Made by a program: the position numbers and the translations under genes
Assembly: GCF_900167145.1 (NCBI RefSeq)
Contig: NZ_FUWG01000003.1
Coordinates: forward strand, 130,684-194,683
DNA: 64,000 nt
Origin: Treponema porcinum
GTDB lineage: Bacteria; Spirochaetota; Spirochaetia; Treponematales; Treponemataceae
Direction: 5' to 3'
The notes under the pieces: generated by a model
Databases searched by the model: none
What the model saw: the letters and a program-made list of their open reading frames with translations, nothing else
What the model was told of the DNA's origin: nothing
Shown: piece after piece, positions 24,538 to 32,524 of the stretch
Position numbering within the stretch: the first letter of the stretch is position 1
Layout of the letters: each line of letters begins with the position of its first letter

Positions 24538-26640
24538 ATGAAACATAAAAAATTATTTATAATCGCCTCAGCTCTTTTTGTAATAAGTTCTCAGGCTTTT
24601 GCAGGACCACTTTCTGGAGTGACTAACGGTCTTGCAAATACTAATTTCACTGTATTTGATACGCCATTGTTAAATGGTATCGAATATTTTATCAGGACTT
24701 TTTCTACATTTGCTTATGTTGCCGGTAATTTAGCTGTTGTTTTTGGTTTGACTGGAGTTTTGTGGAATGTATTTCGATTGTGGTTCGGAACTCAACAGGT
24801 CAGAAAGGCTTGTATAGACATTGGAATGAAATTCCTGCTTTATACATGTGTTTTATTGGCTTATGGTTCTATAACAAGTTTTGTAATGAACTTTTCTACA
24901 AAACTTGGTATGTATGCAGGAAACGGTTATTTTACAACAAAAGTAACCTTACACCAAATGTATCAAAACTTAACAGAAGAAACAAAAGCAGCAAATGAAG
25001 CTCTCCAGAGTTTTTATAAGTCCGTTGGAGAAGATGGTAAAAAATTAAGTGAAGAAACTGTAAAACTGCTTGCTAAAAATACAGGTTATTCAACTAAAGA
25101 ATTGGAAGATAAACTCAAATCTTCTGGAATTGCAGTTGATGATACTATGATAAATAATAAAACATTGGTTTCTAGTGCGTATGCAGTAGAGGGAATTGCT
25201 TTAGGTGCAACTATTGGAAGTGTCATTCCCGGTGTCGGTACTGTTGTAGGTGCTTTAGTAGGTGGACTGGTTGGTGGAATAGGCGGATATTTTGCAGGAA
25301 GGGCTGTTGGAAGTTCAATCGACGAATCCAATGTTACAAACGAAATTTATAAAAATGCAGAAACGGCTCAGCAAAAAGAAATGCTTGAAAAAATAAAAAA
25401 CGGAGATTTTCGAGAAGCCTTTGTTTTAATGAAATCGCTGGACGAAGTTATAACTCCTGTTAGAAATAAAGATGGCACAATAAGTTATATTTATGACCCT
25501 CTTATAAGTCTTAAAGGTGTAACAGGAGAAAAAATAATACTTGTTTCTCCCGGTTCAATTATTAAAACAGGTGTTCTTTGGGCAAATATCATTAAAGGAA
25601 TGGAAGCAACGGAATATGATTCTGACGCAGGTACTTTTCTTGAGAAAAAACTGGATGGTGGTTTCAATGCCCTTACTAACTGGATTATGCAGTTAATTTT
25701 AGTAATTGGAATAATTGCAGCAATGATTTTTGCAACAATTCAATATACTATGACAATTTTTGAGTATTTTATCGTTACGAGCATGGGAGTTATTTTCATT
25801 CCTTGTATTTTGTTTGATGGCACAAAAACTTATGCCTCAAAACTGATAACGCTTTTCCTGTCGTACTTTGTAAAAATTACTGTTTCCATAATGTGTTTGT
25901 TCTTTGTTGTAAATATGTTTGCTAAAAATGCAAGCGTAATTATTTCTTCAGGACATCCTTGTTCTCTTGCAAATTTTGCATACCTTTTGTTTACAATTTT
26001 AATTGGATTTATACTTACCCAAAATGCTCCACAGGTTGCAATGACAATGCTCAATGGTACTCCTCAACTTTCTATGGGTGAATTTGTACACGCTGCCGGA
26101 ACGGTTGCTGCCGGTGCTGCCCTTGCTAAAAGAGGTGCTTCAATGGCTGCAAATAAAGCTGCTCCAGTTATTCGTGGGGCAAATGCCGGTATTGCAGAAG
26201 GTGCAGCGGCGGCTTCTGGTGCATGGAAAGGTGCAGGAGAAGCAGGTGCAGGATTCGGTACTAAGTTCAAGATGGCGGCTGGTGCTGGCATTAGGCAGAC
26301 TGTAAGTGCCTGGAACAGCGGCATAAAAGATCATGCTTCAAGGCTTATTACTGGCAAAGAAAGCTCAAGCCACAACGCAAGTAGCTTGCATAATGGTGTT
26401 GGAAACATTAAGCAAATTCAAGGTGGCGAAACATTAACACAAGAACAACAGAATAAAGCTGGATTAAACGGGCAGGTTAATAATAATGTAATTTCTGCAA
26501 TAAACCAAAATCAAGTAAAACAAGCTGTTGAAGCTGAAAAAGCCAAAAATAAAGGTAACAACACGACATCAGAAAATTCTGAAGAACAGGCAAGTAAAGT
26601 TTCTATAGATGGAAGCGAACAGAAAAGTGATTTAGGATAA
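24538..26640 (+). CDS. trbL: TrbL/VirB6-type polytopic channel protein with glycine-zipper insertion
   Basis: The 700-residue protein has a signal or first membrane segment (residues 5-23), two more near residues 60-80 and 95-115, and a cluster at about 380-490 that matches the TrbL/VirB6 core. Residues about 218-262 form a striking Gly/Ala-rich stretch (ALGATIGSVIPGVGTVVGAL then VGGLVGGIGGYFAGRAVG), a glycine-zipper membrane hairpin not expected in TrbL. The C-terminal 150 residues are Ala/Gly-rich and then polar. It ends the first trb block, and a strong terminator follows. Confidence 0.82.
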   Translation: MKHKKLFIIASALFVISSQAFAGPLSGVTNGLANTNFTVFDTPLLNGIEYFIRTFSTFAYVAGNLAVVFGLTGVLWNVFRLWFGTQQVRKACIDIGMKFLLYTCVLLAYGSITSFVMNFSTKLGMYAGNGYFTTKVTLHQMYQNLTEETKAANEALQSFYKSVGEDGKKLSEETVKLLAKNTGYSTKELEDKLKSSGIAVDDTMINNKTLVSSAYAVEGIALGATIGSVIPGVGTVVGALVGGLVGGIGGYFAGRAVGSSIDESNVTNEIYKNAETAQQKEMLEKIKNGDFREAFVLMKSLDEVITPVRNKDGTISYIYDPLISLKGVTGEKIILVSPGSIIKTGVLWANIIKGMEATEYDSDAGTFLEKKLDGGFNALTNWIMQLILVIGIIAAMIFATIQYTMTIFEYFIVTSMGVIFIPCILFDGTKTYASKLITLFLSYFVKITVSIMCLFFVVNMFAKNASVIISSGHPCSLANFAYLLFTILIGFILTQNAPQVAMTMLNGTPQLSMGEFVHAAGTVAAGAALAKRGASMAANKAAPVIRGANAGIAEGAAAASGAWKGAGEAGAGFGTKFKMAAGAGIRQTVSAWNSGIKDHASRLITGKESSSHNASSLHNGVGNIKQIQGGETLTQEQQNKAGLNGQVNNNVISAINQNQVKQAVEAEKAKNKGNNTTSENSEEQASKVSIDGSEQKSDLG

Positions 26641-26644
26641 AAAT

Positions 26645-26670
26645 AAAGGCGGCCTAACCGGTCGCCTTTT
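26645..26670 (+). terminator. Intrinsic terminator of the trbB-trbL block
   Basis: AAAGGCGGCC and GGTCGCCTTT form a 10-bp stem (one G-T pair) around TAACC, followed by a T. Confidence 0.8.
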
Positions 26671-26691
26671 CTGCCAGTAGAAGTAAAAGAA

Positions 26692-26922
26692 TTAGAAAGG
26701 AATTCCAAAATCATCATCGACAGATGTTTTTTGTGTTTTTTGCACAGGTCTCTGTACGGTTTGTGTAGGAGAAGAAGGAAGTTTTCGTTTCATTACAGCA
26801 ATTCGAGAACCATTTGATGAATCACTCATCCCTGCCATTTCCCAGCCTTGCTGACCTAACTTATTGAGTTCAGAATCCTGTAAAAGATTTGCTGAAATTG
26901 TTTTATATTCCCATTTATCCAT
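26692..26922 (-). CDS. DUF4177-like protein with SSB-type acidic C-terminal tip
   Basis: The 76-residue product begins MDKWEYKTI and has LNKLGQQGWEMAGM, the pattern of the small DUF4177 domain. A flexible Pro/Gln linker (about residues 50-66) leads to the tail DDDFGIPF, which closely resembles the DDDIPF tip by which single-stranded-DNA-binding proteins recruit partners. AAAGGAG precedes the ATG and a TTGACA promoter lies upstream. It is antisense to the trb genes between trbL and trbF. A function as SSB mimic or adaptor is inference. Confidence 0.7.
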   Translation of the reverse strand: MDKWEYKTISANLLQDSELNKLGQQGWEMAGMSDSSNGSRIAVMKRKLPSSPTQTVQRPVQKTQKTSVDDDFGIPF

Positions 26923-26955
26923 AGTAGTCTCCTTTATTTATTGGTATTTACAATT

Positions 26956-26984
26956 AAAATAAAACATACTGAATTTATTGTCAA
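26956..26984 (-). promoter_or_regulatory. Promoter of the DUF4177-like gene
   Basis: On the minus strand, TTGACA (26979-26984), a 17-base spacer and TATTTT (26956-26961). Confidence 0.75.
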
Positions 26985-26988
26985 TGGC

Positions 26989-27011
26989 TAATGTAAATAC
27001 TGTTTACATTA
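26989..27011. promoter_or_regulatory. 9-bp inverted repeat, candidate operator
   Basis: TAATGTAAA and TTTACATTA flank TACTG. It lies immediately upstream of the -35 of the minus-strand gene and 45 bases before the plus-strand small gene, so one protein could control both. Confidence 0.6.
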
Positions 27012-27055
27012 TTGTGTAAGGTTGGCTAATCTGATGGAGAAGTTACAAAAGTTTT

Positions 27056-27322
27056 ATGAAAAGGGCAGAGGAGCTGGGACTTTACAGAAGCCAGAAACTC
27101 AGTCTGTTTGACAAAGTTACAGGAATCAAAGAACCTTATATTCCTGTGGAAATTAAAAAGGATAACAGAAAGGAATACTGGGACGGGATTATAGAAGTAA
27201 AATCAAAACAGAATGAACGCTACAGAAATGAACATATAGAACAGAACGATGAAAAAAAGGTAGCCAAGATGCCTATTCACAAATCCGTTTCCGATGATGA
27301 TGGAATGTCAATCAGTGATTAA
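27056..27322 (+). CDS. Small charged protein with the shared SISD tail
   Basis: The 88-residue protein is highly charged, with no domain I recognise. Its C-terminus, KSVSDDDGMSISD, is nearly identical to that of the ArdC-like protein 19 kb away (RSMSDDDGMSMSD) and similar to the tails of both giant polyvalent proteins. This suggests a common sorting signal. The start is uncertain: GGAGAAG lies 13 bases upstream, and an ATG at 27034 in another frame opens a 25-codon peptide that overlaps the beginning. It is placed between trbL and trbF, with a terminator hairpin just after. Confidence 0.62.
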   Translation: MKRAEELGLYRSQKLSLFDKVTGIKEPYIPVEIKKDNRKEYWDGIIEVKSKQNERYRNEHIEQNDEKKVAKMPIHKSVSDDDGMSISD

Positions 27323-27330
27323 AAAAAACA

Positions 27331-27350
27331 GCCGCCCAGAAATGGACGGC
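27331..27350. terminator. Hairpin terminator between convergent genes
   Basis: GCCGCCCA and TGGACGGC pair with one mismatch around GAAA. There are A runs on one side and T-rich sequence on the other, so it can serve both the SISD-tail gene and the lipoprotein gene. Confidence 0.6.
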
Positions 27351-27374
27351 TTAATTATTTGCGTTGATTTTTTG

Positions 27375-28340
27375 TTACTGTTTTACAAGCGTTACCACGC
27401 CTTTTTCAAGGGCTGTCTGATTTGTAATCTTGAATGCCGAAGAAATGATTGTCGTATAATCGCCTGATTTACCTGTCAGAGTATATTTGTCACCAGAGAT
27501 GCTTGCAGTAAATACTGCCGTGCTTGAATATCCGCCGAGTGAGTAGGTGATTGTAAGCTCACCGTCAGAAACAGACCAAGTACCATTTGTGGTGCTTGAG
27601 TTGTATTTGTAAGTCCATTTTCCGTCAGAAGAGAAAGTGAATGTAGAGCCGTTTGCCTCGCTGATTGTGTATGTGCCGATAAAATCAGAAGATGTTACTG
27701 AAGAAGTATTATTTCCTGTATTTGAGTCATTTTTTATGTATGTGCAATCTTTATGAGCTTCATCCGAAAAATTTACCAAGTATCTTACATTTAGTATCTC
27801 ATTATTTAACCAAAGATATTCATACTCCTGATTACCAAAAAATAAACTAGGCTCTTTCTGAAAAAAGGCTAAATTTGAAAATTCAATATCGAATTTTTCA
27901 AACCATGAAACATATTCTTTTGGATTTTTTGTATAATCCATTCTTACTACATCACCTTCTTCCGAAATTCCAAGTTCATCAATCCATTCTTTTCTACGAG
28001 CTTTTATCTCATTAAGAAACTGTTCGTTTACTATGTGTGAGATGGATATATTCCTTGTAAAAGATTCATTATTATTAGTAACACGATGCATAAACTTATA
28101 AGTTGCAGTAGCGGAATAGATAACTTCTGTTTCAGAAATTGTAATTGTATCAGTGCTGTCATCAGGGTTGACCCAAGTACCAATCATTGCAGAATGTGTA
28201 ACAGTTTTTGTTTCTTCTGTTGTTTTGGTATCTTCACTGTCTGGATTTTCATCACTTGGATTGTCGCAAGAAAACATAAGCAAGCAGGAAAGAATTGAAA
28301 TTAAAAGAATTGAAATTTTGGTGGCAGACTTTTTGTTCAT
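27375..28340 (-). CDS. Lipoprotein with lipocalin-like C-terminal domain
   Basis: Start at 28340, where AAGGAGG precedes the ATG; upstream in-frame sequence is rejected. The 321-residue product has a lipoprotein signal (lipobox MFSC, Cys25) and an Asp/Glu/Thr-rich linker. A first domain begins MIGTWVNPDDSTDTITI. Around residues 220-310 a second one follows, with GTYTISEANGSTFTFSSDGK, WTYKYN and TWSVSDGELTITY, a beta-barrel pattern seen in small treponemal lipoproteins. It is antisense within the trb locus. Surface exclusion or host interaction are possible roles, but nothing proves them. Confidence 0.72.
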   Translation of the reverse strand: MNKKSATKISILLISILSCLLMFSCDNPSDENPDSEDTKTTEETKTVTHSAMIGTWVNPDDSTDTITISETEVIYSATATYKFMHRVTNNNESFTRNISISHIVNEQFLNEIKARRKEWIDELGISEEGDVVRMDYTKNPKEYVSWFEKFDIEFSNLAFFQKEPSLFFGNQEYEYLWLNNEILNVRYLVNFSDEAHKDCTYIKNDSNTGNNTSSVTSSDFIGTYTISEANGSTFTFSSDGKWTYKYNSSTTNGTWSVSDGELTITYSLGGYSSTAVFTASISGDKYTLTGKSGDYTTIISSAFKITNQTALEKGVVTLVKQ

Positions 28341-28386
28341 ACCAACCTCCTTAAAATATTTGATAGAGATTAAAGTATTCAAAAAG

Positions 28387-28414
28387 ACCTACCTACTTGC
28401 ATTTTCAGAGCGGT
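28387..28414 (-). promoter_or_regulatory. Conserved 28-nt leader element, copy A
   Basis: Read on the minus strand it begins ACCGCTC and ends CAAGTAGGTAGGT. It matches 25 of 28 bases with 46599-46626 on the plus strand. It lies 47 bases upstream of the lipoprotein start, in the same orientation relative to the gene as the other copy. Confidence 0.7.
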
Positions 28415-28519
28415 ACATGATTGAACATGACATAAGACCGTATCCGACTTACAATTCATACCAAACCGCAGACCTCATCTTCCTATATCACTTTTAACTT
28501 TAATTTGATATTAGCATAC

Positions 28520-28548
28520 TTTACATTTTTTGTCTATTGATATATAAT
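28520..28548 (+). promoter_or_regulatory. Promoter of the trbF-G-I block
   Basis: TTTACA (28520-28525), a 17-base spacer and TATAAT (28543-28548). The predicted start near 28555 falls in the recurrent box GTTGTAAATAAGTATAAA (28550-28567). Confidence 0.75.
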
Positions 28549-28549
28549 C

Positions 28550-28567
28550 GTTGTAAATAAGTATAAA
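28550..28567 (+). promoter_or_regulatory. Recurrent GTTGTAAAT box at the trbF transcription start
   Basis: GTTGTAAATAAGTATAAA covers the predicted +1 region, a place where a repressor could act. Related boxes lie at 20321 and 32489. Confidence 0.4.
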
Positions 28568-28627
28568 TGCCGATTTATCCCGCTAAACGATTGGCAGTTA
28601 TCGTTGTATTTAAATTAGGGGATAATT

Positions 28628-29314
28628 ATGGCTAAAACTTTTTTTCCTACAGACGGCACTAATCTGACAGGTTTTTCTAAGGACAGAAAGAAATCTGGAA
28701 TGGCAGCACTGGACAGTGTTGAAGGACTTTCCCAGAAAAACGCAAGAATGTGGCAGATTATCGCTTTAGTCTCTCTCTCTTCTTTTTTCATTGCTCTCGG
28801 TATTCTAATCTATGCTGTGAATCTTCCTAAGACTGTTCCTGTAATTGTTACGGTAGACAGCGAAGGTCACGCTAACTATGCAGGTAAGGTAGACAAGTCT
28901 CTTTACGGCAAACAGGCTGTGCCGGAGAACGCAAAATACTACCAGATGAAACGTCTTATTAAAGATATGTTCACGATTGTTGTGGATAAGAACGCTCAGC
29001 AGGAATATATCGCCGAGGCAAACTCTATTGTCCAGAAAGGAGCGGTGCAGCAGCTTGATTTGTTCTTCAGAGAAAATAATCCGTTTAAGAATTTTGGCGA
29101 GTATGTACAGAGTGTGGAAATTCAGCAGCCTTTAAGACAGACTGACAAAACTTATTTCATAAACTTTGCGGTTACAAGAAAAAGTCCGAATGGCTATGCC
29201 ATTTTCATAGAAAATTATACCGCACTGGTAAATATTGAATTTTATGAGAGTGTCCCGGAGTCTAATCCTCTTGGAATCTACATCACAAACTTTGACATTA
29301 AACTGAAAAAATAA
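28628..29314 (+). CDS. trbF: TrbF/VirB8-like assembly factor
   Basis: The 228-residue protein has a short cytoplasmic N-terminus, one membrane segment (about residues 43-65) and a periplasmic domain of about 160 residues containing the YQMKRLIKDMFTIVVDK and YTALVNIEFYE strands typical of the VirB8/TrbF fold. It would nucleate the channel in the inner membrane. AGGGGAT precedes the ATG. Confidence 0.85.
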   Translation: MAKTFFPTDGTNLTGFSKDRKKSGMAALDSVEGLSQKNARMWQIIALVSLSSFFIALGILIYAVNLPKTVPVIVTVDSEGHANYAGKVDKSLYGKQAVPENAKYYQMKRLIKDMFTIVVDKNAQQEYIAEANSIVQKGAVQQLDLFFRENNPFKNFGEYVQSVEIQQPLRQTDKTYFINFAVTRKSPNGYAIFIENYTALVNIEFYESVPESNPLGIYITNFDIKLKK

Positions 29315-29332
29315 ATCTAGGAGAAATAAAAA

Positions 29333-30448
29333 ATGAAGAAAGTACTGTATATTGTCGGAACTGCAATGCTGTTTTTTACAAGTTGTCAATCAGTAGATTT
29401 TGATAAGACTACACCTATTGAAGAAGATGTTGCAGATGAATCTGTAAAAAATCTAAAAGACGAGCAGAAGAAAAATGAAGAAGAAATCAGAGAATTTCAG
29501 ATTCAGGAAGAATTAAAAGAAATCGACATTGAAAAATCCATAGTTTATGTAGAAAAGCCTGTTTACTATCCTGTTGAAGAGTATGAAAAAAGACCTGTTG
29601 GAAAAGATGCGACAAAGCAGTCTTTAAATAAAGCGATTCAACTTCCACAAAAATATTCAGGCGGAACAATGTTCTATGATTTTGACGAAAGTTTTGTATA
29701 TGAAATTTACTGCCAGCCATACCGCATTACTGACCTTTCTTTAGAGCCGGGCGAAATGGTTCTTGAAAATCCGTTTATCTCTGAAAGTCAGGTGTGGGAA
29801 ATGGGAGCAGGTGTTTCAAGAAAAAACGGTCAGGATGTGCAGCATTTTTACTTGAAGCCTGATATTTCCGGGCTTACCACTTCTATGATTATCATTACAG
29901 ACAGGCGTGTTTATCACCTGCTTTTGAAGTCTTTCAAAGACTGCTATATGGCAATGGTTGAATTTGAATATCCTAATACAATGCCTTATAACATAAAAAC
30001 CGATGCAATGGTTGAGCGTATGAACGCTAAAACTACGGCACTTTCCGGCATTGATCCTAAATACCTTTCCTTTGATTATAAGATGTCTTATTCAATTTTC
30101 AGAAAACCAGTTTGGCTTCCAACAAGAGTCTATGATGACGGTCGCCGCACATACATTCAGATGAATGAAACGGTACTGCATACTCAAAGTCCTGTCTTAT
30201 TCAATAATAAAAATGAGCGTATAAATTATCGTGTAGACAAAAATCTTATCATCATTGATGAGCTGATTGAAAAAGTTACGCTTAGACGTGGTAAGGAAAA
30301 AGTTACTATCAAGAAAAAGAATTATGTTGAAGAAAAACCAGTAGTTGAAACGGAAGAAGAAAAAAAAGAAGCTGTTGAAGAAACTCAGAAGATGGAACGG
30401 AAAGGCTATAACCTTCATGCTCAGTTTCCTGTTAAAAGGGAGGATTAA
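29333..30448 (+). CDS. trbG: TrbG/VirB9-like protein made as a lipoprotein
   Basis: The 371-residue protein has the VirB9/TrbG beta domain (YKFD-like MFYDFDESFVYEIYC, then RITDLSLEPGEM; TSMIIITDRRVYHLLLKS). Unlike most relatives it carries a lipobox (MLFFTSC, Cys18) and so is probably anchored in the outer membrane. That might supply the role of VirB7, for which no gene is seen. A Glu/Lys-rich extension ends the protein. Its stop abuts the ATG of the next gene. Confidence 0.85.
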   Translation: MKKVLYIVGTAMLFFTSCQSVDFDKTTPIEEDVADESVKNLKDEQKKNEEEIREFQIQEELKEIDIEKSIVYVEKPVYYPVEEYEKRPVGKDATKQSLNKAIQLPQKYSGGTMFYDFDESFVYEIYCQPYRITDLSLEPGEMVLENPFISESQVWEMGAGVSRKNGQDVQHFYLKPDISGLTTSMIIITDRRVYHLLLKSFKDCYMAMVEFEYPNTMPYNIKTDAMVERMNAKTTALSGIDPKYLSFDYKMSYSIFRKPVWLPTRVYDDGRRTYIQMNETVLHTQSPVLFNNKNERINYRVDKNLIIIDELIEKVTLRRGKEKVTIKKKNYVEEKPVVETEEEKKEAVEETQKMERKGYNLHAQFPVKRED

Positions 30449-30835
30449 ATGTTTGGAAAGAAAAAAAATAAAGAGGGTTTTAAACTAAATATAAATAAGG
30501 AACAGGCAGAAAAAGAATATGAAGAATATTTAAACCAGCCGCCGGAAGTTCTTGAAAACTTAAAGATATGCAAGATTTTTATGGCAATCTTTATTCCAGT
30601 TGGTATTTTGGTTAATATTGTTTTTTGGGAACTTCCATTTAATAGTATTGTTATAAATCTCATGTCAGTAGGAAGTTGTCTGCTTGTTGGAACAATTTTA
30701 TTTTTTACTAATAAAAACTTTCTTACGAACTGGAAACTTCGTTTAGTTCCTTTAATTTGTCTTTGTGTTGGCTGGGTAATCGGAATGTTTTGCATTCAAA
30801 GTATTATCCTGATAATTTTGAATGTCGCAGAGTAG
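30449..30835 (+). CDS. Small membrane protein between trbG and trbI
   Basis: The 128-residue protein has a charged N-terminus and three or four hydrophobic segments (about residues 44-60, 66-84, 91-107 and 112-126). It occupies the position of trbH in the classical F-G-H-I order but does not look like TrbH, which is a small lipoprotein. ATG follows the trbG stop directly. Function unknown; a role in channel assembly is suggested only by context. Confidence 0.65.
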   Translation: MFGKKKNKEGFKLNINKEQAEKEYEEYLNQPPEVLENLKICKIFMAIFIPVGILVNIVFWELPFNSIVINLMSVGSCLLVGTILFFTNKNFLTNWKLRLVPLICLCVGWVIGMFCIQSIILIILNVAE

Positions 30836-30842
30836 GTGATAT

Positions 30843-32486
30843 ATGAATGAAGAAGAGAATACAGGCTCAATCTTTGATGCAATAGATGCGGCTCAGGCAA
30901 ACAGCGATGATGAACTTTCAGAGCTTGCCTCACAAAATACAGGTTTTTCAAATGTCGGGGAAATTGAAGTTGAAGACACTTCAGACGAAAATGCACAAAA
31001 TGCTCAGCCTGTTTTTACTGATGACTTGAACTCTGAACCTGCACCTGCGGCAGAAGATGTAAAGCCTTTTGAAAGCTCACAGTCAGAATCATCAGAAGGA
31101 ACAGATGGGCTGTCTGAAAGTTTTTCAACGAAAAAAACAAATGAAGATGAAATAAAACCTTTTGATTCTCAGAAGATGTCTGCAACTGATGCAATGGACA
31201 CAAATGGTAACAAAAAGCCGCCTGTCTTAAACAAACAGTTCATTCTTTACTGTATTACCGGAGTGTTTGCTTTCCTTATAATCTTTGCACTTTTTATTTT
31301 CCCGGAAATAACCAAGAAGAGGGAAAAAAATAAAGCAACTAAGCCTGTCGCCACTGAAAACGCTGTTACAGATTATTCAATGCTTGTTGAACCAAAAGAT
31401 TCTTTTATTCCTTCTGAAGAAGTAGAAGAAGAACCAAAAACTGAAAAAGAAGTAATAGATAATCTTCCGCCGGTTAATGAAAGATATACCTATAAAGAAC
31501 CGCCCCAGCCGAATACTTATTACAGTGGCGGAACAGCCTCAACTTATGAAGTTCCTGACACAAGAACAGATGCACTTCAATCAAAATCTATAAACGGTAT
31601 AAAGGGAATCTCTTCTACGCAAAAAAATTATCTTACCCCGGATAGTGTAAGCACTTCATACAATAATAATATTGCTTCAACACAAACATCGACTGGAAAT
31701 GCTGCATCTTCTTCTAATCCTTATGCAAAATTCGGAGTGCCGGACCAGACAACTTATACTAATCAGCTTTTAAGTCAGTATGCAAGCAACAATAATTCCT
31801 ATGCACAGCAGAATGACCAGAGCGGAAAGAACAGTTTTTATAATCAAAACAGAGGTAATGTTTCTGGTCAATGGCTTCCTTTAAATTCTATCTGGCAGGG
31901 AACTATTTTTGATGCAACGCTCACAAGCGACATCTGTACTGACCTTCCGGGAGAATGTACTGCGGTTATCACGAAGAATATTTATTCAAGTCAGGACGGC
32001 CGCTATCTTCTTATTCCACAGAACTCAAAGCTGCTTGGCTCTTACAATTCTTCCATTTCATATTCTCAAAGCAGGGTACAGGTTGGCTGGCATACTCTTA
32101 TCAGACCAGACGGCTATATGGTGAATCTTGGTAACTTTAACGCAACGGATAAAAAAGGTGCTTCTGGTCTTAAAGGTAGGATAAATGACCATCCTTGGGC
32201 ATATCTAAAAGCCATTGCTTTGATGAGTGCGTTAAATATCGTTAATTCAGAATTACAGACAACGGCAGCCGCAAGCACAAATGAATATGTCCAGAATGTC
32301 ATGGCAAATTCTCAGGAAGTTGCCACAACACTTGGTCAGAAACTTATAGACAGGGCAATGGACGTTCAGCCAACAATAAATATCAAGGCAGGAACAATTA
32401 TCAATATTGTAGCAAATACAAATCTTGAGCTTCCTGTACTTGAACCTTGGGAAGTAACACAGCCTTATCATAAAGTTAAAAGATAA
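30843..32486 (+). CDS. trbI: TrbI/VirB10-like channel protein
   Basis: The 547-residue protein has a long acidic cytoplasmic N-terminus, one membrane segment (about residues 130-155), a low-complexity Pro/Ser/Asn periplasmic linker and the conserved C-terminal TrbI domain. That domain includes LPLNSIWQGTIFDATLTSDI, YLLIPQNSKLLGSYN, QVGWHTLIRPDG and the closing TIINIVANTNLELP. It would span the envelope and sense ATPase energy. It is the last recognised channel gene. Confidence 0.9.
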   Translation: MNEEENTGSIFDAIDAAQANSDDELSELASQNTGFSNVGEIEVEDTSDENAQNAQPVFTDDLNSEPAPAAEDVKPFESSQSESSEGTDGLSESFSTKKTNEDEIKPFDSQKMSATDAMDTNGNKKPPVLNKQFILYCITGVFAFLIIFALFIFPEITKKREKNKATKPVATENAVTDYSMLVEPKDSFIPSEEVEEEPKTEKEVIDNLPPVNERYTYKEPPQPNTYYSGGTASTYEVPDTRTDALQSKSINGIKGISSTQKNYLTPDSVSTSYNNNIASTQTSTGNAASSSNPYAKFGVPDQTTYTNQLLSQYASNNNSYAQQNDQSGKNSFYNQNRGNVSGQWLPLNSIWQGTIFDATLTSDICTDLPGECTAVITKNIYSSQDGRYLLIPQNSKLLGSYNSSISYSQSRVQVGWHTLIRPDGYMVNLGNFNATDKKGASGLKGRINDHPWAYLKAIALMSALNIVNSELQTTAAASTNEYVQNVMANSQEVATTLGQKLIDRAMDVQPTINIKAGTIINIVANTNLELPVLEPWEVTQPYHKVKR

Positions 32487-32488
32487 AA

Positions 32489-32507
32489 GTTGTAAATCAG
32501 TATAAAT
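32489..32507 (+). promoter_or_regulatory. Recurrent GTTGTAAAT box before the first Ig-like gene
   Basis: GTTGTAAATCAGTATAAAT lies 18 bases before the ATG at 32525, close to the ribosome binding site. Confidence 0.4.
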
Positions 32508-32524
32508 ATAGATGAGAGGTGTAT

